A DNA stretch of 64,000 nt from Prorocentrum cordatum. Taxonomy: Eukaryota; Sar; Dinophyceae; Prorocentrales; Prorocentraceae. Shown here in pieces: positions 43,266 through 51,667 of the stretch. Position 1 is the first letter of the stretch. Each line of letters opens with the position of its first letter. The position numbers and the translations under genes were made by a program. Location of the stretch: the NCBI GenBank assembly GCA_963575745.1, contig CAUYUJ010000898.1, forward strand, positions 5,001-69,000, in the 5' to 3' direction. A model generated the notes under the pieces. The model made no database searches and had not been told where the DNA came from. It worked only from the letters and a program-made list of their open reading frames with translations.

Positions 43266-43860
43266 ACCGCGGGTCGAAATAGCCGCGATTCGTTCTCAAC
43301 ACCCTGAGTGCGATGTCAAAACATAGCGATGCGCAAGCTGCTCATTAAAGAGAACCGCTAAGAATGACGAGCTGGAGCTTCTCACCCTCCTCTTCCCCAT
43401 CCTCCTGCACTTCCTCCACATACACACACGCACCCATCCCGCAAGCAGGCGGAGTATGAGGGAAGCGAGGGGGGAAAAGCAGTAAACTGGCAGGTTGCAT
43501 TATAGCAGCAGGCCATTGCGCCTCCTATTTGATGTGGCAGTGCCTAGAGGGTGACTCCTGCGTGCTTGCACGCGCAAGCAATCACGATGTTCGCTGCTGC
43601 TTGGTTCAGTACCACCCTCTTCACGTAGCGATGCGCTGGTTGCAGATCGGCAAAGACATTGAATTCCGAGCCAAATCCTCCTCCTCCTGCCCCTCCTCAC
43701 CTAATTCCCCCGGCCCCCTCAGTCCTGAACACGAGCCAATGGAACATTGTCTCTCGCGGCCCTTTTTTGGATGCACCAGTAAACGCACGGCGGTAAGCAT
43801 ATTCTGAGACGGTAGAAACATGACGATACCGTTGTTCCGCCCTGGCGGAGGCCTGCCAGC
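43266..43860. other. Unassigned DNA
   Basis: Non-repetitive with short frames. A CTCCTCCTGCCCCTCCTC patch lies near 43678-43700. No gene recognised. Confidence 0.3.
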
Positions 43861-44040
43861 ATGTGGGGCTACCCTAGCGGTTTCGTACGATCAGCTACGC
43901 GCGCGATCGAACTGTTGAGTGTCTCCAAAGATTGCGTCAAAAAGTCTCGCAAAGCTGCCATCGCTGTTCGCGTGCTTCCGTATCTGCTCAAACGCGAGAG
44001 TATTAACTATGTCTTTATGGTGTTCAAAACGTTAAGTTGA
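43861..44040 (+). CDS. Small ORF, 59 codons
   Basis: ATG at 43861 opens MWGYPSGFVRSATRAIELL, followed by a basic middle (DCVKKSRKAAIAVRVLPYLL) and ESINYVFMVFKTLS, with a TGA stop. The residue mix is protein-like, with a predicted basic helix and no low complexity. It may be an exon fragment or a relic. It almost abuts the next small ORF. No family recognised. Confidence 0.2.
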   Translation: MWGYPSGFVRSATRAIELLSVSKDCVKKSRKAAIAVRVLPYLLKRESINYVFMVFKTLS

Positions 44041-44044
44041 CTGC

Positions 44045-44239
44045 ATGAATGTCCAAGATACTTGTGGCTTGGAGCTACCAAGCAATTCAATAGTTGTGGG
44101 CTTGAAATTCACCGAAAGTCTGCATGTAACAGCTGCCGACCGCTTAGCCTGGGAATCCCATGTACCCAGGGTGCCATCAACTCCGTGTAAGAACGCTTTG
44201 CTCTGCAAGCGCACCACTCGTACCCTTACCTCACGCTGA
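44045..44239 (+). CDS. Small ORF, 64 codons
   Basis: ATG four bases after the preceding stop. The peptide has SNSIVVGLKFTESLHVTAAD and PCKNALLCKRTTRTL. Protein-like composition, AT-richer than most of the window. Not recognised. The pair could be one old gene broken by a frameshift. Confidence 0.2.
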   Translation: MNVQDTCGLELPSNSIVVGLKFTESLHVTAADRLAWESHVPRVPSTPCKNALLCKRTTRTLTSR

Positions 44240-44344
44240 AACGTGCCACCCTCATTGATAGGCGCCAGATCCTCTGCAGCCAGGGTCTCAAATTTGCCTC
44301 CTTATGCTTCCATGCCAACTTTGCCGTATGTGGCCAGCATGTTT

Positions 44345-44520
44345 CAACCTGGTCAACTGTGATAAATGTGTCAACTGCGCATTCTTTATCAGCGGGGTCA
44401 ACCGTGCCTCCCTTTCCAACTGTGTCAAGGTTGCCCTCCTTGTCATCGGTGTGAACTGTGTCAACGCTGCTCTGCGTGTCATCTGCACCATGTGTGTCAA
44501 CTTGCCCACCCTCTGAAGCG
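44345..44520. repeat. ~25-30-bp minisatellite (GTGTCAAC type)
   Basis: AACTGTGTCAA, GTGCCTCCCT, TTGCCCTCCTTGTCATC and related words recur about six times. It gives a minus-strand peptide with repeated VDT motifs, so the frame there is a by-product. Confidence 0.7.
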
Positions 44521-45179
44521 AACCTAGGTTGACGACGCGGCGAGGCAATAGTGGCAAAATCTGGCGGGCTGTGAAACGGTGGAACTTGCGTTCGAATCAA
44601 AATCAGAAAACACGGAACGCAAGGTGGTATTTGTAAATGATGTGCCTGATGGCTCAAGTCGCGGGGTACAAATTCTCTGGCGCTTGTTTTTTGAAGCCGC
44701 ATGCCGCTGTGGCAACTTTGCCACGTCCCGCAAGTGCAACTTGGCCTGTTGCTGCTAGGTTGACCCTCCAAGGCTTGTCAACCGTGCCGTTGCCAACTGA
44801 GACGTGGACGTGCTGCTCGACACATCCAATAGTGACGCTAGTGGTGATCACCTCTGGGGTTTTGAACGACTTGTGGGAACGCGGTGTTCGAGCCGCGTAT
44901 CCAAGTCAATTCAATGTTTTTTCAGGGCGCCACTGATTCTCTCTCCTGTCACGGGAATTCGCCTGCAGACGAACTGCACAGATGCCAGGAGAAGCAGGAT
45001 GGCGAGAAGACCTGCCTGACCAATGTGATGCAAGAGACGGGAGATGTAACCATGTAGAAATGGGATCTCGATCTGGGATCGGTTCGATCTCGACGCGCGG
45101 GTGCCCAGGTGACGACAGGAAAAGGGCACCGCGCGTGGCCGCTGCCTTTGGTGCCCTGTGCACCAAAGATCGATAGCAG
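44521..45179. other. Unassigned DNA
   Basis: Non-repetitive, balanced composition, short frames on both strands. If the DUF1917 gene continues past its GTAAGT donor at 45488, its terminal exon should be on the minus strand here or beyond, but none could be identified. Confidence 0.3.
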
Positions 45180-45475
45180 CTCCTCCCCCCTCCTCCTCCT
45201 CCTCCTCCTCCTCCTCCTCCTCCTACTCCTCCTCCTCCTCCTTATCCTCATCCTTAGCCTTCTCCTCATCCTTCTCCTCCTCCTGCTCCTCCTCCTCCTC
45301 CTCCTCCTTTTCCTGATTCCCATCATCATCAGCAGCATCAGCATCACCATCATAATTGATATTGCTATCATCAACCGCATCATCACCATCATCAGCAACA
45401 ACCTTACCACCCTTCCGTATATTCATCTTCCTCCTACTACTCCCTATCCTCATCATCATCACGACCACAATCACA
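45180..45475. repeat. CCT and CAT arrays within a probable intron
   Basis: CCT/CTT triplets to about 45310, then CATCAT/CAGCAT triplets. Lies downstream (minus strand) of the GTAAGT donor at 45488. Confidence 0.92.
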
Positions 45476-45488
45476 CCATCATACTTAC

Positions 45489-45768
45489 AATGTTTCTGCT
45501 CTCCCTCATCCTGATGCCATACGGGTTCTTGCGGTGAATGTTGAGGTAAGTGAAGACGTCAGGCTTGAAGTAGAGCGCCACCCTCTTCCCCCGCGTCGCG
45601 AAAGGGTCGTCGCGCAGCTCTCCCCAGTCGCCAGCGGGTGCGCGCAGACCCTGGCGGGCAAGGGACCGCAGCGCCTTGCCGAGGGCCATCACCTGCCTGT
45701 GGTCGGTAAAGTCCACACAGTGTACGGTCAGCATGTACCTTCCGACCGTCGTCAGCGTGGTCGTGCTT
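45489..45768 (-). CDS. BLES03/C11orf68-like (DUF1917, UPF0696) protein, C-terminal exon
   Basis: The minus-strand frame gives GRYMLTVHCVDFTDHRQVM, a charged insertion (DWGELRDDPFATRGKRVA) and LYFKPDVFTYLNIHRKNPYG. The family ends with the same order: an (I/V)CVYT.DFTD strand, an ALR.LG helix and a YKPD(V/I)YTYLGIYR signature. The exon stops at a consensus donor, GTAAGT (45488-45483), right after RESRNI. The acceptor is uncertain; an AG near 45769-45775 is likely. The insertion of about 20 residues before the YKPD-like motif is longer than in the human protein. The molecular role of the family is unknown; its fold has been likened to the eIF4E-type fold, which I have not tested. Confidence 0.75.
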
Positions 45769-45779
45769 CGAGGTGTGGG

Positions 45780-45940
45780 GGGGGGCGTCTCCAGACCGAA
45801 ACATCCGATGTCTTCATTTTTTCCATACGTGGTCCCTGGAAGTCCATACCTTTCTCAGGGCCAGTTTTTCGTCAGACCCGAGGCCCAGCGAGGGCCCCCA
45901 GAGACCGAAAACTGCACTTGTCTGGGGAGGTTCTAGACAT
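45780..45940 (-). mobile_element. Dispersed intron element E, copy 1
   Basis: On the minus strand: TTTTCGGTCTCTGGGGGCCC, CTGGGCCTCGGG, GACGAAAAACTGGCCCTG, GGACTTCCAGGGACC, GACATCGGATGTTTCGG. The same order occurs at 54195-54345 (plus) and 54436-54600 (minus), and in part at 51905-51990 (plus). It fills the intron between the two DUF1917 exons. Confidence 0.7.
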
Positions 45941-46044
45941 CATGGCTGCATGCGGCTCGTAAAACCTTCCAGGACGAACCATGGGCGGGCTCGTGGGGGC
46001 CGATCTTGAGAAGGCTTCGGGCGCTTGTCCGGGTCCGTGCCGTA

Positions 46045-46322
46045 GGTGCCTGGCGGCGACACGACGGCGCGCGTGCAGCCCGGCATGGCGCCCTCGCGCA
46101 GCCTCTCCGCCACGAGGCCGAAGAGGGCGTCGACGCGCCACTCGGGCACGAAGAGCAGCCACTTGCCCATCAGGCACCGCCACGTCCGCGCGAGGTCCAC
46201 CACGGACTCCTGCGTGAGCAGGCCGCCCGCCTCGAGCCTACCCGCGCCCTCCCGCAGCCCGGCCGCGTCGAACGCGCTCTCTGGCGGGGCGGCGTAGACC
46301 AGCAACTGCTCCGCCTCCCTCC
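46045..46322 (-). CDS. BLES03/C11orf68-like (DUF1917, UPF0696) protein, central exon
   Basis: The minus-strand frame gives EAEQLLVYAAPPES, then GLLTQESVVDLARTWRCLMG, then KWLLFVPEWRVDALFGLVAE and LREGAMPGCTRAVVSP. This matches the family layout: an aromatic strand, a helix ahead of (T/S)GKWL, a VD..W helix, a G.L segment and a VSP strand just before the exon at 45489-45768. The start lies after an AG-rich acceptor near 46322. The 3' end is probably between the VSP codons and about 46045, where GC rather than GT donors are the best candidates. The N-terminal part of the protein must lie further upstream and was not identified with confidence. Confidence 0.75.
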
Positions 46323-46554
46323 TCTCTGGACGCCAGAGTCATGATGTTCCAGCCTACTTTAGCCTTGATCACCAGAAAGAATTCCGGGCCCCGAAAAAGT
46401 ACCAAAACTCGGGGGTTTTCACGTGTCGGGCCCTGGGACACTCGTCCGACACTGTTTCGACACTGCTTCGACACTCTTTGGACATTTTTCTGGATGCTCG
46501 AAATTATTCTGGGATGCGGTCCTTGATTAAGCACGATGGGAGCAACACGCCAGA
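46323..46554. other. Probable intron sequence
   Basis: Contains TCCGACACTGTTTCGACACT and a further CGACACT heptamer (46442-46480), then AT-richer DNA. Lies upstream of the DUF1917 central exon on the minus strand. No element end was defined. Confidence 0.4.
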
Positions 46555-46720
46555 GATGAGTACGGGAAAAGGCTGCCCCAAACCGACAGCGGCCGCTGTT
46601 GGGCAGGCGGCCATCTGTCTCAAATGATCTAGGCCCGCGGCGGCACAGACAGCAACTCCTGTTCAAAAACAGACAGGAGCTGCTGTCGGTCTGTGCACCC
46701 ATCCGAATCCGAACCCGTTT
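46555..46720. mobile_element. Relative of TIR element C (internal part)
   Basis: GCCGCTGTTGGGCAGGCGGC, CTGTCTC, AGG(C)CCGCGGCGGC, CTCAAAA/TTCAAAA and ACAGGAGCTGCTGT align with 48625-48725 of element C. ACCGACAGC at one side and GCTGTCGGT at the other make a short inverted repeat. The long outer TIR of element C is absent. Confidence 0.65.
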
Positions 46721-46940
46721 CGATCGGCCCGATCCCCGTCGCGGCGTGCTGAGCCACAAAGGCCTGGAGCTCCTCGCTAGCCACGTCGCACATGAGCACC
46801 TTAGCTGCCGCGATACGCAACACGCAACACGTAGCGTATTGATGTGCAGCTCGACACATAGACTGAAAACGCAGGTACGACGCGATACGTCCGCCAAAGC
46901 GTGGGCCAATACGCTGAGCCGGCACGCAACGTATTTAGAG
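46721..46940. other. Probable intron or spacer sequence
   Basis: Short TACGCAACACGCAACACGTA-like words. A minus-strand frame (for example VLMCDVASEELQAFVAQHAA) was noticed but lacks splice support. It extends into the C-related element and is not called. Confidence 0.25.
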
Positions 46941-47186
46941 GCCTCCTAGATGGGGTCCGATGAGATGGGGTCGGAGGATCGCGCCGGATCGCCGATGCAT
47001 CGGCGATGCATTGGCGATGCATCGGCGACGCATCGGCGATTCACCGGCGACGCATCGTCGGTGTCGGCGATGCATCGGCAACGTCGAGGGGAAGCAAATC
47101 GGGCCCCACATCGGGTTGCATCGGCGATGCATCGGCGATGCGGCGCGATCCTCCGACCCCATCTACTCCGACCCCGTCTGGGAGGC
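46941..47186. mobile_element. TIR element D, copy 1 (MITE-like)
   Basis: The left end GCCTCCTAGATGGGGTC and inner ATGGGGTCGGAGGATCGCGC are matched in inverse by GCGCGATCCTCCGACCCCAT and GACCCCGTCTGGGAGGC at the right. The TIR is about 45 bases. The interior is a minisatellite of GCGATGCATCG 11-mers, itself palindromic. Copy 2 is at 51668-51889. No coding capacity. It lies in DNA between minus-strand exons. Confidence 0.88.
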
Positions 47187-47354
47187 ACAGATTTGAGCAG
47201 GGTACGCAGCGTGTCAAAACGGGCGTATCGAGGCAGCTGAGCTGAGCCAACGCGCCACGTGTTGGCACGGACGCTTTGAGCACGGCACGCAGCGTTTCCT
47301 CCCCGCTCCCTATTCGGAGGCCAGCTCACCTGCCGGCCGATGTTAAAAAACACG
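47187..47354. other. Short spacer
   Basis: CGCAGCGT(G/T)T and AGCACGGCACGCAGCG words recur. Nothing else was recognised. Confidence 0.35.
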
Positions 47355-47465
47355 TATGTCTATATATATATATGTATATACATATACATATAAATGTATG
47401 TATATATATATGTATATACATATGTGTATATACATATATACACATGTCTATACATACATATACAT

Positions 47466-47511
<46 letters not shown>

Positions 47512-47550
47512 GGATGGATGGATGGATGGATGGATGGATAAATAGGTATA
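47355..47550. repeat. TA, GATA and GATG microsatellites
   Basis: (TA)n with ATG/CATA variants to 47465, then (GATA)n to about 47510, then (GATG)n to 47538. The GATA-to-GATG step is a single substitution spread by slippage. Confidence 0.96.
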
Positions 47551-47599
47551 TAGATATACTCTGCATCTCAAGCTGCTACATACGCCCAGGCGACGGTGC

Positions 47600-47826
47600 A
47601 CCCCGCTCCCCCGCTTCGAGGCGCGTACCGAGGCAGCTGAGCTGAGCACCGAGCCGCGCGCGGGGGCCGCGGCGCGCGACCCCGCCCCCCGGCCGCGCCG
47701 GGCCCCGCCCGGGGCCGTGGCCTCGCCGCCGCCCCCCGCTGGCGCGGCGGCGGCGGCCCCCGCCGTTTCTGCCCGGCGCCTCGGCACGAAGAGGTTCAGC
47801 CCCTGCCTGTTCGGGGAGGGGATCGA
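47600..47826 (-). CDS. Candidate exon after TIR element B2
   Basis: On the minus strand a TTGCAG acceptor (47828-47827) inside the element end is followed by TCGATCCCC and a frame reading SIPSPNRQGLNLFVPRRR. An Ala/Gly/Arg-rich, strongly GC3 segment comes next. The same TIR acceptor arrangement (AG before TCGATCC) precedes the well-supported exon at 53562-53826, which supports this call. The downstream end is not defined. It could belong to the N-terminal part of the DUF1917 gene or to the end of the gene upstream. Confidence 0.45.
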
Positions 47827-47978
47827 CTGCAACATCGACTGACCGCCGAATGCAAAGCTTCGTCGAATCTATGAGCAGCGCGCCTATGCTCGGTATTGTT
47901 GCGAAGGTTCGACGCCTTCATTTTAAGATTCGACGGCGCAAAACCCAATTCTGCGGTAAATCAACTCTGAAGTCGATC
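47820..47978. mobile_element. TIR element B, copy 2 (intron)
   Basis: The left end GATCGACTGCAACATCGACT, with ACCGCCGAAT and CGTCGAATC further in, is matched in inverse by GATTCGACGGCGC, AATTCTGCGGT and AGTCGATC. About 50 bases of diverged TIR in a 159-base element. The terminal words are the same as in copy 1 (53820-53977). Confidence 0.7.
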
Positions 47979-48203
47979 TGCTACTCGGCCTATGGGAGGG
48001 CGAGGAGAGTGATGAGCAACAAAAGTACCCCTGACCCTTGGGAAGGGGACCAAAATCAGGAGGGCCACGGATAGGGGGCCTTTGTGTTGCAGCTGTATCT
48101 GACGAAACCACCCATGCCTCTGCGGGTATCCCTACAAGCCGCGGATCTAGGTTAGGCCACGAATCCATTGTGTTATGAGGGTTCGGGGTCGTATTATGCT
48201 TTA
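47979..48203. other. Unassigned DNA between elements B2 and H
   Basis: Includes CTTGGGAAGGGGACCAAAAT-type sequence that weakly recalls element E. No frame or splice pair was convincing. Confidence 0.3.
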
Positions 48204-48403
48204 TTGGGGGAACAAAGCATGACATAAACATGAAAACTCGGAGGTCCGCGCGGATTTCTCGGAACGGCGCTCGACCGCCCTCCCTGGCGCGCTCCGCGCG
48301 CCAGGGGCGGCACCGGAGGCGCCGCCAGGGGGCCCGAGCGCCGATCCGAGAAATCCGCGCGGACCTCAGAGTTTTTATGCTTCTGTCATTCTTCGTTCCC
48401 CAA
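48204..48403. mobile_element. TIR element H, ~65-bp inverted repeats
   Basis: The left arm (TTGGGGGAACAAAGCATGAC, AACATGAAAACTCGGAGGTC, CGCGCGGATTTCTCGGAACG, GCGCTCG) is matched in inverse by the right arm (CGAGCGCCGATCCGAGAAAT, CCGCGCGGACCTCAGAGTTT, TTATGCTTCTGTCATTCTTC, GTTCCCCAA). The GGTCCGCGCGGATTTCTCGG core is perfect. The loop of about 65 bases is itself CG-rich and partly palindromic (GGCGCGCTCCGCGCGCC). No coding capacity. Confidence 0.9.
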
Positions 48404-48545
48404 TTCGTCATTCTTCGTCATTCTTCGTCTTCATGTTTTATCTTCGTCATTCTTCGTCATTATTTGTCATTCTTCGTCATTCTTCGTCATTATTCGTCAT
48501 TGTATGTCTATGTGTTATCTTTATGTCATTCTTCGTTCCCCAAAA
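48404..48545. repeat. (ATTCTTCGTC)n decamer repeat
   Basis: CATTCTTCGT recurs about nine times. The array starts at the end of element H and repeats its terminal word. At 48528-48545 the terminal GTCATTCTTCGTTCCCCAA of element H recurs, so the decamer probably grew from the element's end. Confidence 0.88.
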
Positions 48546-48555
48546 CTCGTGAATT

Positions 48556-48764
48556 TGGACGCCCGACATGGGTACCGAAAAAATGGGTACGATGCCCAAC
48601 AACAAATGATGTCCCACACCAGCAGGGGCCGCTGTTGGGCAGGCGGCCTCCTGTCTCGAATGGACACAGGCCGCGGCGGCGTGGACAGCGAGGCCTGCTC
48701 AAAATGAACAGGAACTGCTGTTGGGCATTGTACCCATTCTTTCGGTACCCATTTCGGGCGTCCA
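48556..48764. mobile_element. TIR element C, 209 bp
   Basis: The left TIR (TGGACGCCCGACATGGGTAC, CGAAAAAATGGGTACGATGC, CCAACA) is matched in inverse by TGTTGGGCATTGTACCCATT, CTTTCGGTACCCATTTCGGG, CGTCCA. That is about 46 bases with only four or five differences. The interior has GCCGCTGTTGGGCAGGCGGC and CCGCGGCGGC and is shared with 46555-46720. No coding capacity. Confidence 0.92.
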
Positions 48765-48954
48765 GAGTGAAGACGGCCCCCGCACGGGCCCGGCCCTCTC
48801 CCCGGCCGCGTTGTGGCCAGGGCCTCGCGGCGAGGCCCAGCCCGGGCGGCGAGGGCCCCCCCGGGCCCCGACACCGGCGAGGGACGGGGCACGGGCAGGC
48901 GGCCGCTGTGGGTACCGGCACAATTCCCAGGCACACGACGTCCCGACTTGTTTT
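48765..48954. other. GC-rich unassigned stretch
   Basis: Open in several frames on both strands. An exon is possible, but no frame is distinguishable. Confidence 0.3.
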
Positions 48955-49140
48955 TTTACTCCTCCTCCTCCTCCTCCTCCGCCGCCTCCTCCTCCTCCTC
49001 ATCCTCCTCCTCCTCCTCTCCTCCTCCGCCTCCTCCGCCTCCTCCTCCTCCTCCTCCGCCTCCTCCTCCTCCCTCTCCTCCTCCTCCTCCTCCGCCTCCT
49101 CCTCCTCCGCCTCCTCCTCCGCCTCCTCCTCCTCCTCGGA
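48955..49140. repeat. CCT/GCC trinucleotide array
   Basis: CCTCCTCCGCCTCC-type triplets, more CpG-containing than other CCT arrays. Could be exonic poly-Glu/Gly on minus, but all phases are open. Confidence 0.92.
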
Positions 49141-49189
49141 GGGGCCTCCTGCGACCCGGCAGGTTGCACCACGGCGAACACTCACGACG

Positions 49190-49428
49190 ACAGCCTTCGG
49201 GCCGCAGCGATGTGCGATATTTGGGCGTGAAGGGGGAGAGGGAGGCACCCGCGTGCTGGCCCGAGGGCGCCTCGCGAGGCGCCCGCACGCTGTCCCGACG
49301 CTTCTCTGGAACGGGGCCCCCGGGAGCCCCGACCCTTTCTGCCCGGGGCCAAGTCTTCGCTCCCGACTCGTTCTGCTGACGGCCCGGGACCTGGCGAGGA
49401 CCGGGCCGAAGAACCTCGTATCTGACTA
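49190..49428 (-). CDS. Candidate exon downstream of intron element A2
   Basis: Begins after the CTGGTAG that closes element A2 on the minus strand, the same position as the acceptor before the exon at 53115-53400. Two frames are open. One gives YEVLRPGPRQVPGRQQNESG and EKRRDSVRAPREAPSGQHAG. GC-rich third positions support coding, but the frame is unproven and the 3' end unknown. Confidence 0.35.
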
Positions 49429-49431
49429 CCT

Positions 49432-49597
49432 ACCAGGCCACCCCAACCCAACCCGAAGACCCGACTTTCGGGCTGGGGGGGGCGTAAGGGCTCCACATGT
49501 GCTTTTTCGATGTTTCCCGACCCCCCCCCTCCCCCTCACTGGACATCGAGGGCAACTCTGAGCCTTCGGTTTGGGTGGAGGTGGTTTGGTGGGTGGT
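49432..49597. mobile_element. TIR element A, copy 2 (introner-like)
   Basis: The left ACCAGGCCACCCCAACCCAA and CCCGAAGAC are matched in inverse by CCTTCGGTTTGGGTGGAGGT and GGTTTGGTGGGTGGT. The interior has a second CGACTTTCGGGCTGGG hairpin, CACATGTG and TTTTTCGATGTTTCCCGACC. It is clearly related over its whole length to copy 1 (53397-53558). It sits between a GTGAGG donor (49617-49612, minus) and a CTGGTAG acceptor. Confidence 0.88.
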
Positions 49598-49617
49598 GGG
49601 TCTCATATTTGCCTCAC

Positions 49618-49794
49618 GCCGCGAGCACGTCGGGGTTTTCCTCATCTGGCTGCCGGTTGCGGCCGCTGCACCGGTCGCGGGGGTCCGCGTGCTCCGCGCG
49701 TGCCGCCCGCCTGGCCTTGGCGTCCCTGCGGCGGCCTGGCGGGGCCTCGTCGGGGCCCTCGCCTTGGAGGGGCTCCAGGTGTACACCAAGTCGT
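49618..49794 (-). CDS. Probable exon (exon 7 of the multi-exon gene)
   Basis: The minus-strand frame with the strongest GC3 bias gives VHLEPLQGEGPDEAPPGRRR, DAKARRAARAEHADPRDRCS and NRQPDEENPDVLAA. It ends at a GTGAGG donor directly before element A2. Read without splicing, the frame would stop there at TGA. Acceptor candidate CCGACCAG before 49794. The phase does not fit a direct join to the exon at 50196-50366, so an exon between them is missing or one border is wrong. No domain recognised. Confidence 0.45.
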
Positions 49795-50195
49795 CTGGTC
49801 GGGCAAGGAGCTCAGTGCGTCAACGCCCCAGCTCCTCCACCTGTGGGGCGCCAGAGCGTCTGCACGACGAATTCCGTCGCCGAAATCGGTGGCTCCTTTA
49901 CTCCTTGATCCGCCAAGCGACGTGGTGTATACATGTGACCGTTTTTTGTTCTTTCCCGCATAACGGTCGTTATCTGGGGGAGGGGTGGGTTCGGGCGGGA
50001 GAGTAACGGCAACAGCGGCCGCGGCGTGCACCCGCCAGGGTGCGTCCGCGTCACCAGCGAGTGCGCACCACGGCATGCAGCGCGGGGTCAGGGCCAGCCC
50101 CTCCCAGCACGATCGTTAGCGTTGCCTGGACGAGGTGGGGGGGGATTGTCCTGGGTAACGAGCGTCACCTTCGGGAGGAAAAAAACAACGCTCAC
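49795..50195. other. Probable intron or spacer
   Basis: Starts (minus strand) with the GTGAGC donor of the exon upstream. Contains a GACGGTTTTTTG-like AT patch and a G-run near 50133-50143. Nothing else was recognised. Confidence 0.4.
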
Positions 50196-50366
50196 CATCG
50201 AGCCCCTCCGAGCACCGTCGGCGCCGCCGCGGAGGTGCTCGGCGAGCGAGGCGGCGGCGTCGTAGCGCAGGGCGCGCTCCAGCCGGCGGCCAAGGGTCAA
50301 CGCCACGACCGTGCGGTCGTCCCGGAACTCCGCCCACTGGTCCAGCAAGGCCAGAGAGTCTGTCCG
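50196..50366 (-). CDS. Probable exon (exon 6 of the multi-exon gene)
   Basis: Bounded by a GGCACAG acceptor (50368-50367) and a GTGAGC donor (50195-50190). Exactly 57 codons in phase 0. The peptide TDSLALLDQWAEFRDDRTVV, then LTLGRRLERALRYDAAASLA and EHLRGGADGARR, is helical with high GC3. This is one of the cleanest exon calls in the window. No family recognised. Confidence 0.6.
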
Positions 50367-51049
50367 CTGTGCCATGCGCACCCCGCCCCCCCGATCTCCA
50401 ACGATGTGATTCCATTCTAGCGTCTCGCTGAAGGGTTCTAACCTTTAGGGGTTGGCGGACTGGGCTAGCACCAAGGGCGGGAAATTGTGATTTTCATCTG
50501 CGGGACCCGCCACGCAACAACGACGACGACGACGACGACTGCGACTACGATTGCGACCACGACTACGACGACTACTACTTATGCTTCAGGGGGAAGAGGA
50601 GGGACCAGTTCTACTCACCACCGACAGAAACAGCGGCGGGGGGGGGTACAGTCGACCCGTATAATAAGGATGCGCGGCAAGGATGCAAGGGTCTTGGAAG
50701 GCCCATGTCGACACGCATCGAGTGGGGCTGGCCAGCGAAAGTTGCCAGAGATGGGCCGAAGGGGCAAGGGCGCAAGAGTAACCCTGGGAAGGTTGCTCAT
50801 CCTTACTACGCGGGCTGACTGTATCAAAACAGAAGACCCTTCGAGGTTAAAGGAAGCGAAATAAGGGTTGCTAAGAGTCCCACGGGGGGGGAGCCTGGGG
50901 ACGTCTGGTCAGGCAGCCGCTTCGCCCGAGACCGCCTCACAATACATTCAGGCATCGTGCTCTCGCCTCTACGCTTGTGGACGCCACGACAATAGACACC
51001 CTAACAGTCCGATCATCGACTTTAAAGTGTGTCTATCATGTCGAAGAAA
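50367..51049. other. Probable intron or spacer with a GAC microsatellite
   Basis: (GAC/ACG)n triplets at 50518-50575. The rest is non-repetitive, with no convincing frame. Confidence 0.4.
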
Positions 51050-51112
51050 TGTTCTAAAGATGTTTAAAACATGTTTTACATGTTTAAAACATGGCTAAAA
51101 CATGTTTTAGAC
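51050..51112. repeat. AT-rich palindromic cluster
   Basis: TGTTTAAAACATG, CATGTTTAAAACATGG and AACATGTTTTAG follow each other, giving alternative hairpins built on AAACATGTTT. It is distinct from the GC-rich elements around it. A small foldback or protein-binding cluster is possible. Confidence 0.6.
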
Positions 51113-51385
51113 ACCTGGGAACTATTCGGCAACACGCCTCCTCTCCATGGATCGTCCTCCACAACTCTACGCCGGCTACGTGTCTGGTCCGCACGGGCCA
51201 CGACCCACGGAAAGAGAACGCAAGAGGTGCGCGTGGCCGTGCTCTCACCCCTGGCCCGTGTCCCCGACCGACCTCCCTTCTGAGACATGCCGCGGGAGCG
51301 AGCGCTCGAGGCGTCGGGCGCGCCTGCAACAGCAGGCGTACAAGGCAGGCGCCTTGGGCACGGCCGAAAAGACCCTGAGATAAGG

Positions 51386-51556
51386 CAGCCGTGCCCAAGC
51401 CAGAAACAGTGACAGTCGAGCAAGCCGTGGCGCTCGACCAAGCCTTGATGCGAACCTCGGGCGTCGGCGGAAGAGAAGAGTCCTCGAAGATCCACATCAG
51501 CTGCTGGCCAGCCTCGTGCGGGCAAGGCTCCTCCGCCCGCCTCTGCACCTCCGCAG
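51386..51556 (-). CDS. Probable exon (exon 5 of the multi-exon gene)
   Basis: A textbook pyrimidine tract and CAG acceptor (CCTCTCGGCACCCCCGCAG, ending at 51557) precede a frame reading AEVQRRAEEPCPHEAGQQLM, WIFEDSSLPPTPEVRIKAWS, SATACSTVTVSG. The 3' border is undefined because the frame remains open. Mixed helix and strand composition, no low complexity, no recognised domain. Confidence 0.5.
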
Positions 51557-51667
51557 CTGCGGGGGTGCCGAGAGGGGCAGTTAGGCTCCCTCCGCGGGCG
51601 CTCCTCCTCGACGTGGGCCCCCCCTGAGGGGCCCGCGGTCGGGCGCTGGGGCCCACAAACATTGGAG

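Noticed and set aside
44645-44660. ATGGCTCAAG as a second spliced-leader relic
   Set aside because: Only eight bases match the leader (GGCTCAAG), the preceding TTTT is absent, and no ORF or A-tail follows in the right place.
46629-46925. Minus-strand frame with VLMCDVASEELQAFVAQHAA as an exon
   Set aside because: It extends into the C-related repeat element and lacks acceptor and donor. Kept only as a remark.
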